Part shown: positions 7,723 to 14,822 of the stretch, piece by piece
Position numbering within the stretch: the first letter of the stretch is position 1
How the letters are laid out: every line of letters starts with the position of its first letter
DNA from: Saccharibacillus qingshengii
GTDB taxonomy: Bacteria; Bacillota; Bacilli; Paenibacillales; Paenibacillaceae
NCBI RefSeq assembly: GCF_013185195.1
Contig: NZ_JAAZWC010000016.1
Location: forward strand, 1 to 64,000
Direction of reading: 5' to 3'
DNA: 64,000 bases
Translations under genes and position numbers: made by a program
The notes under the pieces: model-generated
Told to the model about the DNA's origin: nothing
The model's database searches: none
Seen by the model: only the letters and a program-made list of their open reading frames with translations

Positions 7723-8630
7723 CGCTCCGTTTCGCTCCGTTTCGCTCCGCTCTGCTCGTAGCGGCGCATGAAGAGATCCTCCAGCGTCGGCGGCGTACTC
7801 TCCAGCTTGAGAATTCCCAGTCCGGCCAGATAATTCATCACGGCGCCAAGCTGATCCGAATCCACTTGGAAGACTGCCCGGCTGCCGCTGCGCTCCAGAT
7901 CATGGACACCGGGAAAAGTCTCCAACTGCTCGGGCGGGGACACCGTCTCGGAGCGCAGCAGGATGCGGGTGAGATGCCGGAGTTCGTTAAGGGTGCCGCT
8001 CTCGATGATCTCGCCTTCGCGGATAATGGCAACCCGGTCGCATAGGCGCTCCACTTCGGACAGGATATGACTGGAGAGCAGCACGCTTTTACCCTGCGCT
8101 TTGACCTCTTCGACACATTCCTGAAAGACACGTTCCATCAGCGGGTCGAGTCCGGAAGTCGGTTCATCGAGAATGAAGAGCTCGGCATCGGTGGCGAAGG
8201 CCGAAACGAGCGCGATTTTCTGACGGTTGCCTTTGGAATAAGTGCGGCTCTTCTTGCCGGGGTCCAGCTCGAATCTCGCGATCAACCGATCGCGTTGGGC
8301 TCGGTCTCCACTGCCTTGGAGCCGCATGAACAGATCGATGATCTCGCCGCCGGTCAAGTTGGGCCAGAGATTGACGTCCCCGGGTACATACGCCAGCCGC
8401 TTGTGAATCTCGACGGCATCGGACCAGACATCCCGGCCGAAGATCCGGGCATCGCCCGAAGTCGCTTGCAGCATGCCCAGCAGAATACGGATCGTGGTCG
8501 ATTTACCCGCTCCGTTGGGCCCTATAAACCCCACGACTTCTCCCGGTTCGACCTCAAGATTTACCTTTTTCAGAGCCGAAAAATGGCCGAACTGCTTCGA
8601 TAGATCGCGAACCGTCAAGATTGCCCCCAT
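7719..8630 (-). CDS. ABC transporter ATP-binding protein (DrrA-like)
   Basis: A 303-residue ATPase with Walker A GPNGAGKST, signature YSKGNRQKI (a degenerate SKGN form common in antibiotic exporters), Walker B LFILDEPTSGLD and a switch His (SSHILSEVERL). The C-terminal extension of about 85 residues after the ATPase core is typical of drug-export ATPases such as DrrA. It is the first gene of a two-gene operon with the large permease. The promoter region contains an operator of the same shape as that in front of the divergent TetR gene, so the pair is probably repressed by that regulator. Confidence 0.88.
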   Translation of the reverse strand: MGAILTVRDLSKQFGHFSALKKVNLEVEPGEVVGFIGPNGAGKSTTIRILLGMLQATSGDARIFGRDVWSDAVEIHKRLAYVPGDVNLWPNLTGGEIIDLFMRLQGSGDRAQRDRLIARFELDPGKKSRTYSKGNRQKIALVSAFATDAELFILDEPTSGLDPLMERVFQECVEEVKAQGKSVLLSSHILSEVERLCDRVAIIREGEIIESGTLNELRHLTRILLRSETVSPPEQLETFPGVHDLERSGSRAVFQVDSDQLGAVMNYLAGLGILKLESTPPTLEDLFMRRYEQSGAKRSETER

Positions 8631-8647
8631 CTCAAGAACCTCCTTGG

Positions 8648-8679
8648 TTATGAACCTTATTGATGATTGTGGTTCATAA
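8648..8679. promoter_or_regulatory. Putative operator 1 of the divergent TetR/ABC region
   Basis: TTATGAACC (8648-8656) and GGTTCATAA (8671-8679) form a perfect 9-bp inverted repeat with a 14-nt spacer. The right arm overlaps the -10 of the minus-strand promoter. A second site at 8713-8738 has the same TGAACY-N14-GGTTCA design. Confidence 0.7.
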
Positions 8680-8706
8680 TATACGCCTTCTGAGTAGGGT
8701 TTACAA
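8678..8706 (-). promoter_or_regulatory. Promoter of the DrrA-like ABC operon
   Basis: On the minus strand TTGTAA (8706-8701) and TATATT (8683-8678) are separated by 17 nt. The -10 overlaps operator 1, consistent with steric repression by the TetR protein. Confidence 0.65.
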
Positions 8707-8711
8707 TGATT

Positions 8712-8739
8712 TTGAACTCAAATATTTAATTCGGTTCAA
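8712..8739. promoter_or_regulatory. Putative operator 2, autoregulation of the TetR gene
   Basis: TTGAAC (8712-8717) and GTTCAA (8734-8739) are inverted with the half sites spaced exactly as in operator 1 (TGAAC to GGTTCA with 14 nt between). The site lies just upstream of a TATACT -10 (8748-8753). Confidence 0.65.
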
Positions 8740-8747
8740 TAAAAAGG

Positions 8748-8753
8748 TATACT
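8748..8753 (+). promoter_or_regulatory. Likely -10 box of the TetR gene
   Basis: TATACT matches the sigma-A -10 closely and lies 21 nt before the ATG. The -35 at 17 nt spacing (TTTAAT, 8725-8730) is poor. Operator 2 lies across this promoter. Confidence 0.5.
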
Positions 8754-8774
8754 CTAGAGCATGGAGGGATCAGG

Positions 8775-9371
8775 ATGGACGGATTTCAGCGCAGAAAAGA
8801 AGTGAAGAAGCAGGCGATTCTCTCAAGTGCATTATCCCTTTGCATGCGAAACGGATTCCAGAATACGACCGTTGCCGAAGTAGCCGCCGAAGCGGGAGTC
8901 TCGAAGGTGACGATCTTCAATTATTTCGGTTCAAAAGAAGAACTGATGCGTGAAGTGATTGTCTACTATGTCACCGAGATGTACGAACGTTCACGTGAGA
9001 TTGTCGAGAGCGACCGCAGCTTCGAGAGCAAAATGCAGCAGATGATGTTTATGAAAATTCAGGAGATCGATCAATATTCGCGTACGTTTATCGACGAAAT
9101 TCTGGAGGAATACAGCCGCCCGGACAGCCGGATTCAGGAAATGTACGAGAAGCTGGGCATTACGCTGTATCAGCAGCTGTTCGCCCAGGGCAAAGAAGAG
9201 GGCGTCATCTCGCCCCATCTATCGCTGCCTGCCATGATGGTCTATCTCAATGTGTTTAGCGAAGGGATGAGGCACAAAGCCGTATACGATGCAGTTATTC
9301 CTTTTACCAAGGAAATCATGGACATGTTTCTGTATGGATTGTCCGGAAAAGCGGATACGGGAAAAGAATGA
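8775..9371 (+). CDS. TetR/AcrR family regulator
   Basis: A 198-residue TetR protein. The HTH spans about residues 10-55, with TVAEVAAEAGVSKVTIFNYF as helix-turn-helix and tether. The C-terminal helical domain carries many charged residues and should bind a ligand. GGAGGG lies 6 nt before the ATG. It is divergent from the DrrA-like ABC operon, and the 144-nt spacer holds two matching inverted repeats, one over each promoter, so it is expected to repress both itself and the exporter. The next gene (9391) follows after 19 nt and may be in the same operon. Confidence 0.88.
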   Translation: MDGFQRRKEVKKQAILSSALSLCMRNGFQNTTVAEVAAEAGVSKVTIFNYFGSKEELMREVIVYYVTEMYERSREIVESDRSFESKMQQMMFMKIQEIDQYSRTFIDEILEEYSRPDSRIQEMYEKLGITLYQQLFAQGKEEGVISPHLSLPAMMVYLNVFSEGMRHKAVYDAVIPFTKEIMDMFLYGLSGKADTGKE

Positions 9372-9390
9372 AGAAGGCGAGGAGGGCAAG

Positions 9391-9798
9391 ATGGACAAGT
9401 ACATCGAATACGGCATCGTCAGCACGCCTGCGGACGAGAAGCGGTTGGCGGCGAATTTCAAAGTTTTTTTCGAACCGCTGAACCGCATGATGGCCAAGGC
9501 CAAAAGCAAAGGGCTGCTGGAAGCGCGGCTGCCCTATGTCTACAAACATTATTATTGGAATCTCAATAAGGAGATGCAGGTCTATATGGAGCTGTATCCG
9601 AATGAAGACATGGAAGGAAAACGCAAATTCGCGGATCCGGAAGCCGCCTGGATTCTGTTCGTGAATAGGAAGGATGTCCACCCGCCGCATCATGTCGCCC
9701 TGCAGGAGCAGGAACGTTACGTGGAAGAGCTGCTGGCGGCAGGCGGGTTTCCTTACAAAGTGCTGCATGAGTACAATGAAGGGGAAGAGCGGCTGTAA
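9391..9798 (+). CDS. Uncharacterised 135-residue protein
   Basis: I do not recognise this family. The protein is soluble, with mixed charge and aromatic-rich patches (YVYKHYYWNLNKEMQVYMELYP). The stretch VNRKDVHPPHHVALQEQE contains clustered prolines and histidines. There is no signal peptide or TM segment. The ATG at 9391 follows GAGGAGGG; the frame is open upstream but that part overlaps the TetR gene. Being 19 nt downstream of the TetR gene, it may be co-regulated with the ABC exporter. It is convergent with the next acetyltransferase. Confidence 0.65.
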   Translation: MDKYIEYGIVSTPADEKRLAANFKVFFEPLNRMMAKAKSKGLLEARLPYVYKHYYWNLNKEMQVYMELYPNEDMEGKRKFADPEAAWILFVNRKDVHPPHHVALQEQERYVEELLAAGGFPYKVLHEYNEGEERL

Positions 9799-9813
9799 TC
9801 TCGGATTCTCCCT

Positions 9814-10290
9814 TTACAGCTTCAGCACTGTCACCGGCTCATTGTCGCAGACCTCGCCGTTGTCGCGGAAGCCGAAGCTTTCGTACAGTCTTTTGGCGGG
9901 CAGATTGTCGGCTTCGTATTGAATCCAGCAGTAAGCCGCGGGGCCGGCGGGGAAAGTGCGGATGAATTCCAGAATCTTCGTCATGGCTTCGCGGCCGTAC
10001 CCCCGGTTCTGATGTTCGCGGTCGATCATCAGGCGCAGGATGCAGTAGCTCTCATGGGCAATCGAAGGAATCTCGTAGCCGGTAATGCCGTATGTAATCA
10101 TCACAAACCCTACCGGCTCCTCGTCCGCGTAGATCGCCAGCGGAAACGGGGTTCCGCCGTTGGTTGCCAGCACGTAGCAGGAAGCGACGCTGGACAGATT
10201 GGAAGCGACGAACCGATGCTGATCTTCGGCGACTTCCAGATTGAAGATGGCCCGCCGGTTCTCCAGTGTAATCTTGCGAAGGGTAATCAT
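9814..10290 (-). CDS. GNAT acetyltransferase, spermidine/diamine type (BltD-like)
   Basis: A 158-residue GNAT protein resembling Bacillus BltD/PaiA-type spermine and spermidine acetyltransferases. Shared features are the N-terminal ITLRKITLENRRAIFNLEV, the R-x-x-G-Y-G acetyl-CoA loop (HQNRGYGREA), and the C-terminal AKRLYESFGFRDNGEV followed by the ending EPVTVLKL. The frame is open 67 codons further upstream, but the family start is the ATG at 10290, 10-12 nt after GAGGAG. It would acetylate polyamines or similar amines with acetyl-CoA in the cytoplasm. In B. subtilis bltD is linked to the Blt drug exporter; here two ABC exporters are nearby but not in the same operon. Confidence 0.78.
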   Translation of the reverse strand: MITLRKITLENRRAIFNLEVAEDQHRFVASNLSSVASCYVLATNGGTPFPLAIYADEEPVGFVMITYGITGYEIPSIAHESYCILRLMIDREHQNRGYGREAMTKILEFIRTFPAGPAAYCWIQYEADNLPAKRLYESFGFRDNGEVCDNEPVTVLKL

Positions 10291-10411
10291 GCGCAGCAGC
10301 TCCTCTACGTTCGAATGGTTGACGTTCGCTAAACAGTTAGCCGTCCGTATAACAGCGAAGGTTCGGGCGATAGAAAAGGAAATCCAGAAAGATTCGGAGG
10401 TTCGAGAGACC

Positions 10412-11071
10412 ATGAATAAGCAGACGGAATCGGGCAGTAACGATAATGAAATCGAGCAGCGCCAGCCGACATCGCGGCGCAGCGGCGTCAATCTTCCGAT
10501 GCTGGCAGCAGGGGCGGCGGTGGCGGGAATAGCCGCTTATTATCATGCGCTGCCGCGCAAAGATCCGATCCGGACGGCAGGCATGCCGGAACGTTATGTG
10601 ATCGAGACGCCCAACCGGATAGATCTGCAAAAGAATACGGAGTGCGCGGCGTTCTCGAGTGCTTACGTGCTGCGCCATCTGGGGACCGAGACGGACGGAA
10701 ACGAGCTGTATCGGGCATTTCCCCGCAAGCTGCTGGACGGTACCGTCGATCCGCGCGGCATTTTGGTCCTTTTTCGAAAAAGAGGATATCGGGCGGAATT
10801 CTACCGGGGCAGCATCGAGACGCTTAAGAAGCGCGTAAGTCTCGGCATTCCGGTCATCGCGTTTATCAAAGTGCATGCCGATCAGCGATACGCCCATTTT
10901 GCTCCGGTCGTCGGTTACGATCAAGATTATTTCTATCTGGCGGATTCGCTGGGGCATAAAATCAACTGCAGCGAACCCACGCACAACCGCAAAATTCCGA
11001 TCGCCGAGCTCGAACAGCTGTGGCGAACGAATCCTTTTTACAAGCAGTCCTACATTGTGGTAAGTCCGTAA
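10412..11071 (+). CDS. Membrane-anchored C39-like cysteine peptidase
   Basis: A 219-residue protein with one N-terminal TM segment (about 27-45, LPMLAAGAAVAGIAAYYHAL) and a C39-like papain-fold domain. The putative catalytic residues are Cys78 (NTECAAFSSAYVLRHLG), His162 (RYAHFAPVVGYD) and Asp178 (FYLADSLG). C39-like domains occur in bacteriocin maturation peptidases and in many uncharacterised cell-envelope proteins; no bacteriocin transporter is attached here. The start at 10412 lies 11 nt after GGAGG. It is transcribed divergently from the BltD-like gene. Whether it is secreted and anchored or faces the cytoplasm is uncertain because the TM lies after 26 polar residues. Confidence 0.72.
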   Translation: MNKQTESGSNDNEIEQRQPTSRRSGVNLPMLAAGAAVAGIAAYYHALPRKDPIRTAGMPERYVIETPNRIDLQKNTECAAFSSAYVLRHLGTETDGNELYRAFPRKLLDGTVDPRGILVLFRKRGYRAEFYRGSIETLKKRVSLGIPVIAFIKVHADQRYAHFAPVVGYDQDYFYLADSLGHKINCSEPTHNRKIPIAELEQLWRTNPFYKQSYIVVSP

Positions 11072-11201
11072 CGTTTAATTTCTCCGCTGCTGATTCGGCA
11101 AGTGACGTTTAAGCGTAATTTTGATCATAGCTACCATTTCACATGGATCGTCCACAGGGACAGGCTGCGGCGAAGGTGGGCCATCCGAGAAGGAGTGCTT
11201 G

Positions 11202-12026
11202 ATGAAAAAATCGTCATTGTCATTCGCGCTTAGAGTCATTTCGCTGCTGCTCGGCATCGTTGGCGTGCTGCTTGTTCTGCGAAGTACGGAGATGGGACTT
11301 AAGCATGCGGACGCCTACACCGAAAGTCTGGATCAGTACGGGGCCGGCGGCCGGTTCTGGCTGGTGCAGCAGAGCAGTATCGCGGCGTATCGGACGGTCG
11401 GCGCGGTGCTCGCGGGAGTCGGATTTTTCCATGCGCTGCGGCCGCTGAGCCGACTGGAGATGCAGCGGATCAGCATCGGCGAATCCGAAGAGACTTCCCA
11501 TGCGGCGAAGGCAGCCTTGGGATCTGCGGATGCCATGGCCGACCGGTACAAAGGCCAGATCCAGGGCACCAGAACGGATACCGCTTCGCGGATTATCAAG
11601 GCCTCGCCCCAGACGCTGTATTGGGCATTCGTCGATCCGGATGTGCTCGTGCGCTGGCTTCCGCCCGGCGGGATGCGCGGACGAATCGAACGCTTTGAAC
11701 CGAAGGCCGGCGGCAGCTATCGGATGGTGCTGACCCATAACGGCGGTTCCGGCCCGTTCGAAGGCAAGTCGTCGCCCAATTCCGATATCGTCGAAGGGCG
11801 CTTCGTGGAGCTGATTCCCGGCGAACGCATCGTCCAGGCCGTTACTTTCGAATCGGCGGACCCGGCTTATGCCGGAGAGATGACGATGACCTGGAAGCTG
11901 GAAGCCGTGCAGGAAGGCACGCAGGTTACGATCGTATGCGAGCAGGTGCCGGGCGCCATCGGCAAACGCGACCACGAACAGGCGCTGGCGGAAAGCCTGG
12001 CGAACCTGGAGCGCGTGGTGGCTTAG
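11202..12026 (+). CDS. Membrane-anchored SRPBCC (AHSA1-like) protein
   Basis: A 274-residue protein with two TM segments in its N-terminal third (about 8-26 and 62-80) joined to a cytoplasmic SRPBCC domain (about 125-274). The second part has the hallmarks of the AHSA1/polyketide-cyclase-like START fold: SRIIKASPQTLYWAFVDPDVLVRWLPP at its beginning, GGSYRMVLTH in the middle, and a long C-terminal helix HEQALAESLANLERVVA. AHSA1-like proteins bind hydrophobic ligands or Hsp90-type partners; membrane-anchored versions are unusual. AGAAGGAGTG precedes the ATG. The stop overlaps the convergent AraC gene by 4 nt. Confidence 0.75.
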   Translation: MKKSSLSFALRVISLLLGIVGVLLVLRSTEMGLKHADAYTESLDQYGAGGRFWLVQQSSIAAYRTVGAVLAGVGFFHALRPLSRLEMQRISIGESEETSHAAKAALGSADAMADRYKGQIQGTRTDTASRIIKASPQTLYWAFVDPDVLVRWLPPGGMRGRIERFEPKAGGSYRMVLTHNGGSGPFEGKSSPNSDIVEGRFVELIPGERIVQAVTFESADPAYAGEMTMTWKLEAVQEGTQVTIVCEQVPGAIGKRDHEQALAESLANLERVVA

Positions 12027-12937
12027 ACCCCTGTTTGTACGCGGCCCAGTGTCTGCCGATAGGCGCGGGGACTCACGCCCGTCCAGCGCTTGAATTGGCG
12101 GCTGAAATGGGCAAGGCTGGAGTAGCCCAACTTCGAAGCGATCTCGGTAAGCGCAAGCTCCGGTTGGTGGATGAGCTGCTTGGCTTCATGCAGCTTCAGC
12201 TCGGAGAGGTAGCTGCGCGGCGAGGTGCCGTACACCTGCCGGAAGACTTCGAGCGCATACCCCGGGCTGATCTTGAGCCGGGCCGCGATCTGATCGATCC
12301 GGATGTCGGGCTCCCGGCATCCGGCGGCGCCCAGATTTTCGGCGCCGAAGGCGGCTTTGATCGACTGGGCGATCAGCGTGGCATAATGAGCCGCTGTCGG
12401 AGAGACAGCGGCTTCGGTGCGTTCGGAGACGAATTCCATCAGCAGGTGAAGCACTTCGAACAAGCCGGCCTGAATCCGAAAAAGATCGGCCGTGGAATAC
12501 TGTCCGCCGGGACGAATGAGTTCGATCCAGCGGCGGATTGCCGTTTGCAGGCGATCGTTGTCTGAACGGCCCGAGCGCAGCAGCAGCGGCCCGCAGCGGC
12601 GCATCTCCTGGCGGAACAGCGCATCGTCCAGATTGAAATGGGCGGCAAAATAATGCAGGCCTTCCGAAGCGCGGCATTCCGTCGCGTGCCTGGCGCCCGG
12701 CGGGATCAGCAGAACGTCGCCTTCCTGCAGCTCATAGGCGACCTGCTCCAGCACGGTGGATTGGCGGCCCTGCAGAATCAGCATCAGCTCGAATGCCGTA
12801 TGGGATTCTTCGGGCACCTGCCAGCCGCAGGGAACTTTCTGGGTATGCGCCCCGAACAGTTTTACGTTCCAGTCAATGGCAGGCATCCAATGCGAGTCCG
12901 GGGAGAGGTAGGTCTGATAAGCTTCTGGAATCCGCAC
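12023..12937 (-). CDS. AraC family regulator, probably of the adjacent GH30 gene
   Basis: A 304-residue AraC-type regulator. The N-terminal cupin (about 1-130; LQEGDVLLIPPGARHATECR) should bind a sugar; two HTH motifs form the C-terminal DNA-binding domain (about 205-300; IDQIAARLKISPGYALEVFRQ, then LTEIASKLGYSSLAHFSRQF). The frame is open to an ATG at 13003, but that codon lacks a ribosome site, while the GTG at 12937 lies 8 nt after AAGGAG and was chosen. The gene is divergent from the GH30 glycosidase, and a perfect inverted repeat sits between them, so it probably controls that enzyme in response to a plant or fungal glycan. Confidence 0.85.
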   Translation of the reverse strand: MRIPEAYQTYLSPDSHWMPAIDWNVKLFGAHTQKVPCGWQVPEESHTAFELMLILQGRQSTVLEQVAYELQEGDVLLIPPGARHATECRASEGLHYFAAHFNLDDALFRQEMRRCGPLLLRSGRSDNDRLQTAIRRWIELIRPGGQYSTADLFRIQAGLFEVLHLLMEFVSERTEAAVSPTAAHYATLIAQSIKAAFGAENLGAAGCREPDIRIDQIAARLKISPGYALEVFRQVYGTSPRSYLSELKLHEAKQLIHQPELALTEIASKLGYSSLAHFSRQFKRWTGVSPRAYRQTLGRVQTGV

Positions 12938-13011
12938 GTTCAACGCTCCTTCGCAGTGTATCTTGGATTTGGGCAAATTCTCCGTGATTCGGCGTATCTC
13001 CATCGATGCAG

Positions 13012-13042
13012 CCGCTTGCTATACTTAATCTATCGCAAGCGG
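13012..13042. promoter_or_regulatory. Putative AraC operator upstream of the GH30 gene
   Basis: CCGCTTGC (13012-13019) and GCAAGCGG (13035-13042) form a perfect 8-bp inverted repeat. A TATACT -10-like box (13020-13025) lies in the spacer and leads into the GH30 gene. The -35 is weak, as expected for an activator-dependent promoter. Confidence 0.5.
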
Positions 13043-13072
13043 TATAGACGCACAAGCATAAGGAGGAGCGAA

Positions 13073-14413
13073 ATGACGAACCGGAAGATCGAACATTGGG
13101 CAACGGACGAGAAGAGCGCTTGGCAGAGCCGGGATTATGCGCAAGAGCAGGGCGGACAGGCCGGTTTGCAGCTGACGGGAGAACTTTTTCAGACGGTGGA
13201 GGGTTTCGGAGGCTGCTTCAACGAACTGGGGTATCTGGCTCTGCGGCATCTCAGCGACGAGGATCGCCGCCAATGGATGCATGCCCTGTTCCATCCCGAA
13301 GGCGAGCATCGGTTTACGATCTGCCGGCTCCCGATCGGGGCAAGCGATTATGCCGAACGCTGGTACAGCCATAACGAGCATGACGGCGATCTGTCCATGG
13401 AGCATTTTTCGATTGAACGCGATTTCGAGTATTTGATTCCTTATATCCGGGAAGCCTTGAGCTGCAATCCTGACCTGAAGCTGTTCGCGTCTCCGTGGAG
13501 TCCGCCGACCTGGATGAAGACGCCCAAAGCTTATAATTACGGCACCCTGCGCTGGGAACCGGAGATTCTGCGGGCGTATGCCCTATATTTCGTCAAGTTC
13601 GTGCAGGCTTATCGGGAAGCGGGGATTACGATCCATCAGATCCATGTGCAAAACGAGGTTATCGCCGATCAGAAATTCCCGTCCTGCGTGTGGACGGGCG
13701 AGCGGCTGCGGGAGTTCATTGCGGATTATCTGGGACCTGCGTTCGAAGAACATGGCCTGGATACCGAGATCTGGCTGGGCACCCTCAACGCGCCGGAGCC
13801 GTGGGAAGAGCTGGTGAAGAAACAGACGACGGACTTCGACGATTACGCGGCAGTCGTATTAAGCGATCCCAAAGCCTATCGTTATATCAAAGGCGTCGGC
13901 TATCAGTGGGCAGGCAAATACGCGATCCAGCGTACGGCTGCCAGCTATCCGGAGCTTCGTTATATGCAGACGGAGAACGAATGCGGCGACGGGCTGAACA
14001 GCTGGGGTTACGCGCGGTATGTCTACAATCTGTTCCAGCATTATTTTATGAACGGTGTCCATGCGTATATCTACTGGAACATGCTTCTCGAACCGAAAGG
14101 CCGCAGTACCTGGGGCTGGGAGCAGAATTCCATGGCGACGGCCGATCCGGATAGCGGGCAGCTGACGCGCAATCCCGAATATTATGTGATGAAGCATTAT
14201 GCGCGTTACGTGGTTCCCGGTGCCCGGCGGATGGGTCTCAAAGGCCCCTGGGCAGGCAGATCCACGGCTTTCCGGAACCCGGATGGCAGCCTCGCCGTGG
14301 TCGTGAGCAATCCTTTCCGCGACAATCGGGAGCTGGTGCTGGAGCATGAAGGGGAGAAGCTGCGATTCGAGCTGACGGCCGGTTCGTTCAATACGATCGT
14401 CATAGGCGCCTAG
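13073..14413 (+). CDS. GH30 family glycoside hydrolase
   Basis: A 446-residue protein of the GH30 (glucosylceramidase-like, clan A) family. The N-terminal FQTVEGFGGCFNELG is the conserved GH30 start of the barrel. The acid/base is Glu195 (HVQNEVIADQ; usual form QNE) and the nucleophile is Glu301 (MQTENECGDG). There is no signal peptide, so it is intracellular and likely acts on imported oligosaccharides or glucosides; related enzymes hydrolyse beta-glucosyl or beta-1,6-linked glucose. The ATG follows AAGGAGGAGC by 6 nt. The divergent AraC gene is the likely regulator. The exact linkage cleaved cannot be read from motifs. Confidence 0.88.
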   Translation: MTNRKIEHWATDEKSAWQSRDYAQEQGGQAGLQLTGELFQTVEGFGGCFNELGYLALRHLSDEDRRQWMHALFHPEGEHRFTICRLPIGASDYAERWYSHNEHDGDLSMEHFSIERDFEYLIPYIREALSCNPDLKLFASPWSPPTWMKTPKAYNYGTLRWEPEILRAYALYFVKFVQAYREAGITIHQIHVQNEVIADQKFPSCVWTGERLREFIADYLGPAFEEHGLDTEIWLGTLNAPEPWEELVKKQTTDFDDYAAVVLSDPKAYRYIKGVGYQWAGKYAIQRTAASYPELRYMQTENECGDGLNSWGYARYVYNLFQHYFMNGVHAYIYWNMLLEPKGRSTWGWEQNSMATADPDSGQLTRNPEYYVMKHYARYVVPGARRMGLKGPWAGRSTAFRNPDGSLAVVVSNPFRDNRELVLEHEGEKLRFELTAGSFNTIVIGA

Positions 14414-14822
14414 GGCCTAGTAAAGCCTGTTCGATGCTCGGGACAGAGGAGCGGATGTTCACGGTCTACGCCCGCAGTCGACATTTGTATCAGGCAGGCG
14501 CGGTCAAGAGGCTCTTTATAAGCGAAAAGTGGACGGAAGCAGCAGGCCTTGGGAAGATTTCCGAGGCCTTTTGGCATGCTGGCGGGTTGAGGCGTTATGT
14601 GGCTTTATGACATGATTATCCGGCATCCTGACATTCTCGGATTGTCTGCCTGCGGGTTATACTGAAAAAGATACCGGTACATGGACTGCGATCATGACAT
14701 GAAAAAATTCGGTCAGGTTCGGGCTCTCGCCACGGGCGGCCGGTCAGGTTTAACGCTCGGCAGACCGCGCGTCTCCGATCCGTCTTGCAAACGTTACCGA
14801 CAACCGAAACGGAGGATTTCCT
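14414..14822. other. Intergenic region before the alpha-galactosidase gene
   Basis: A 409-nt spacer without a credible ORF. A TATACT-like -10 occurs near 14656 and could drive the downstream gene, but no -35 at good spacing was seen. No clear terminator follows the GH30 gene, so read-through into the GH36 gene is possible. Confidence 0.4.
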
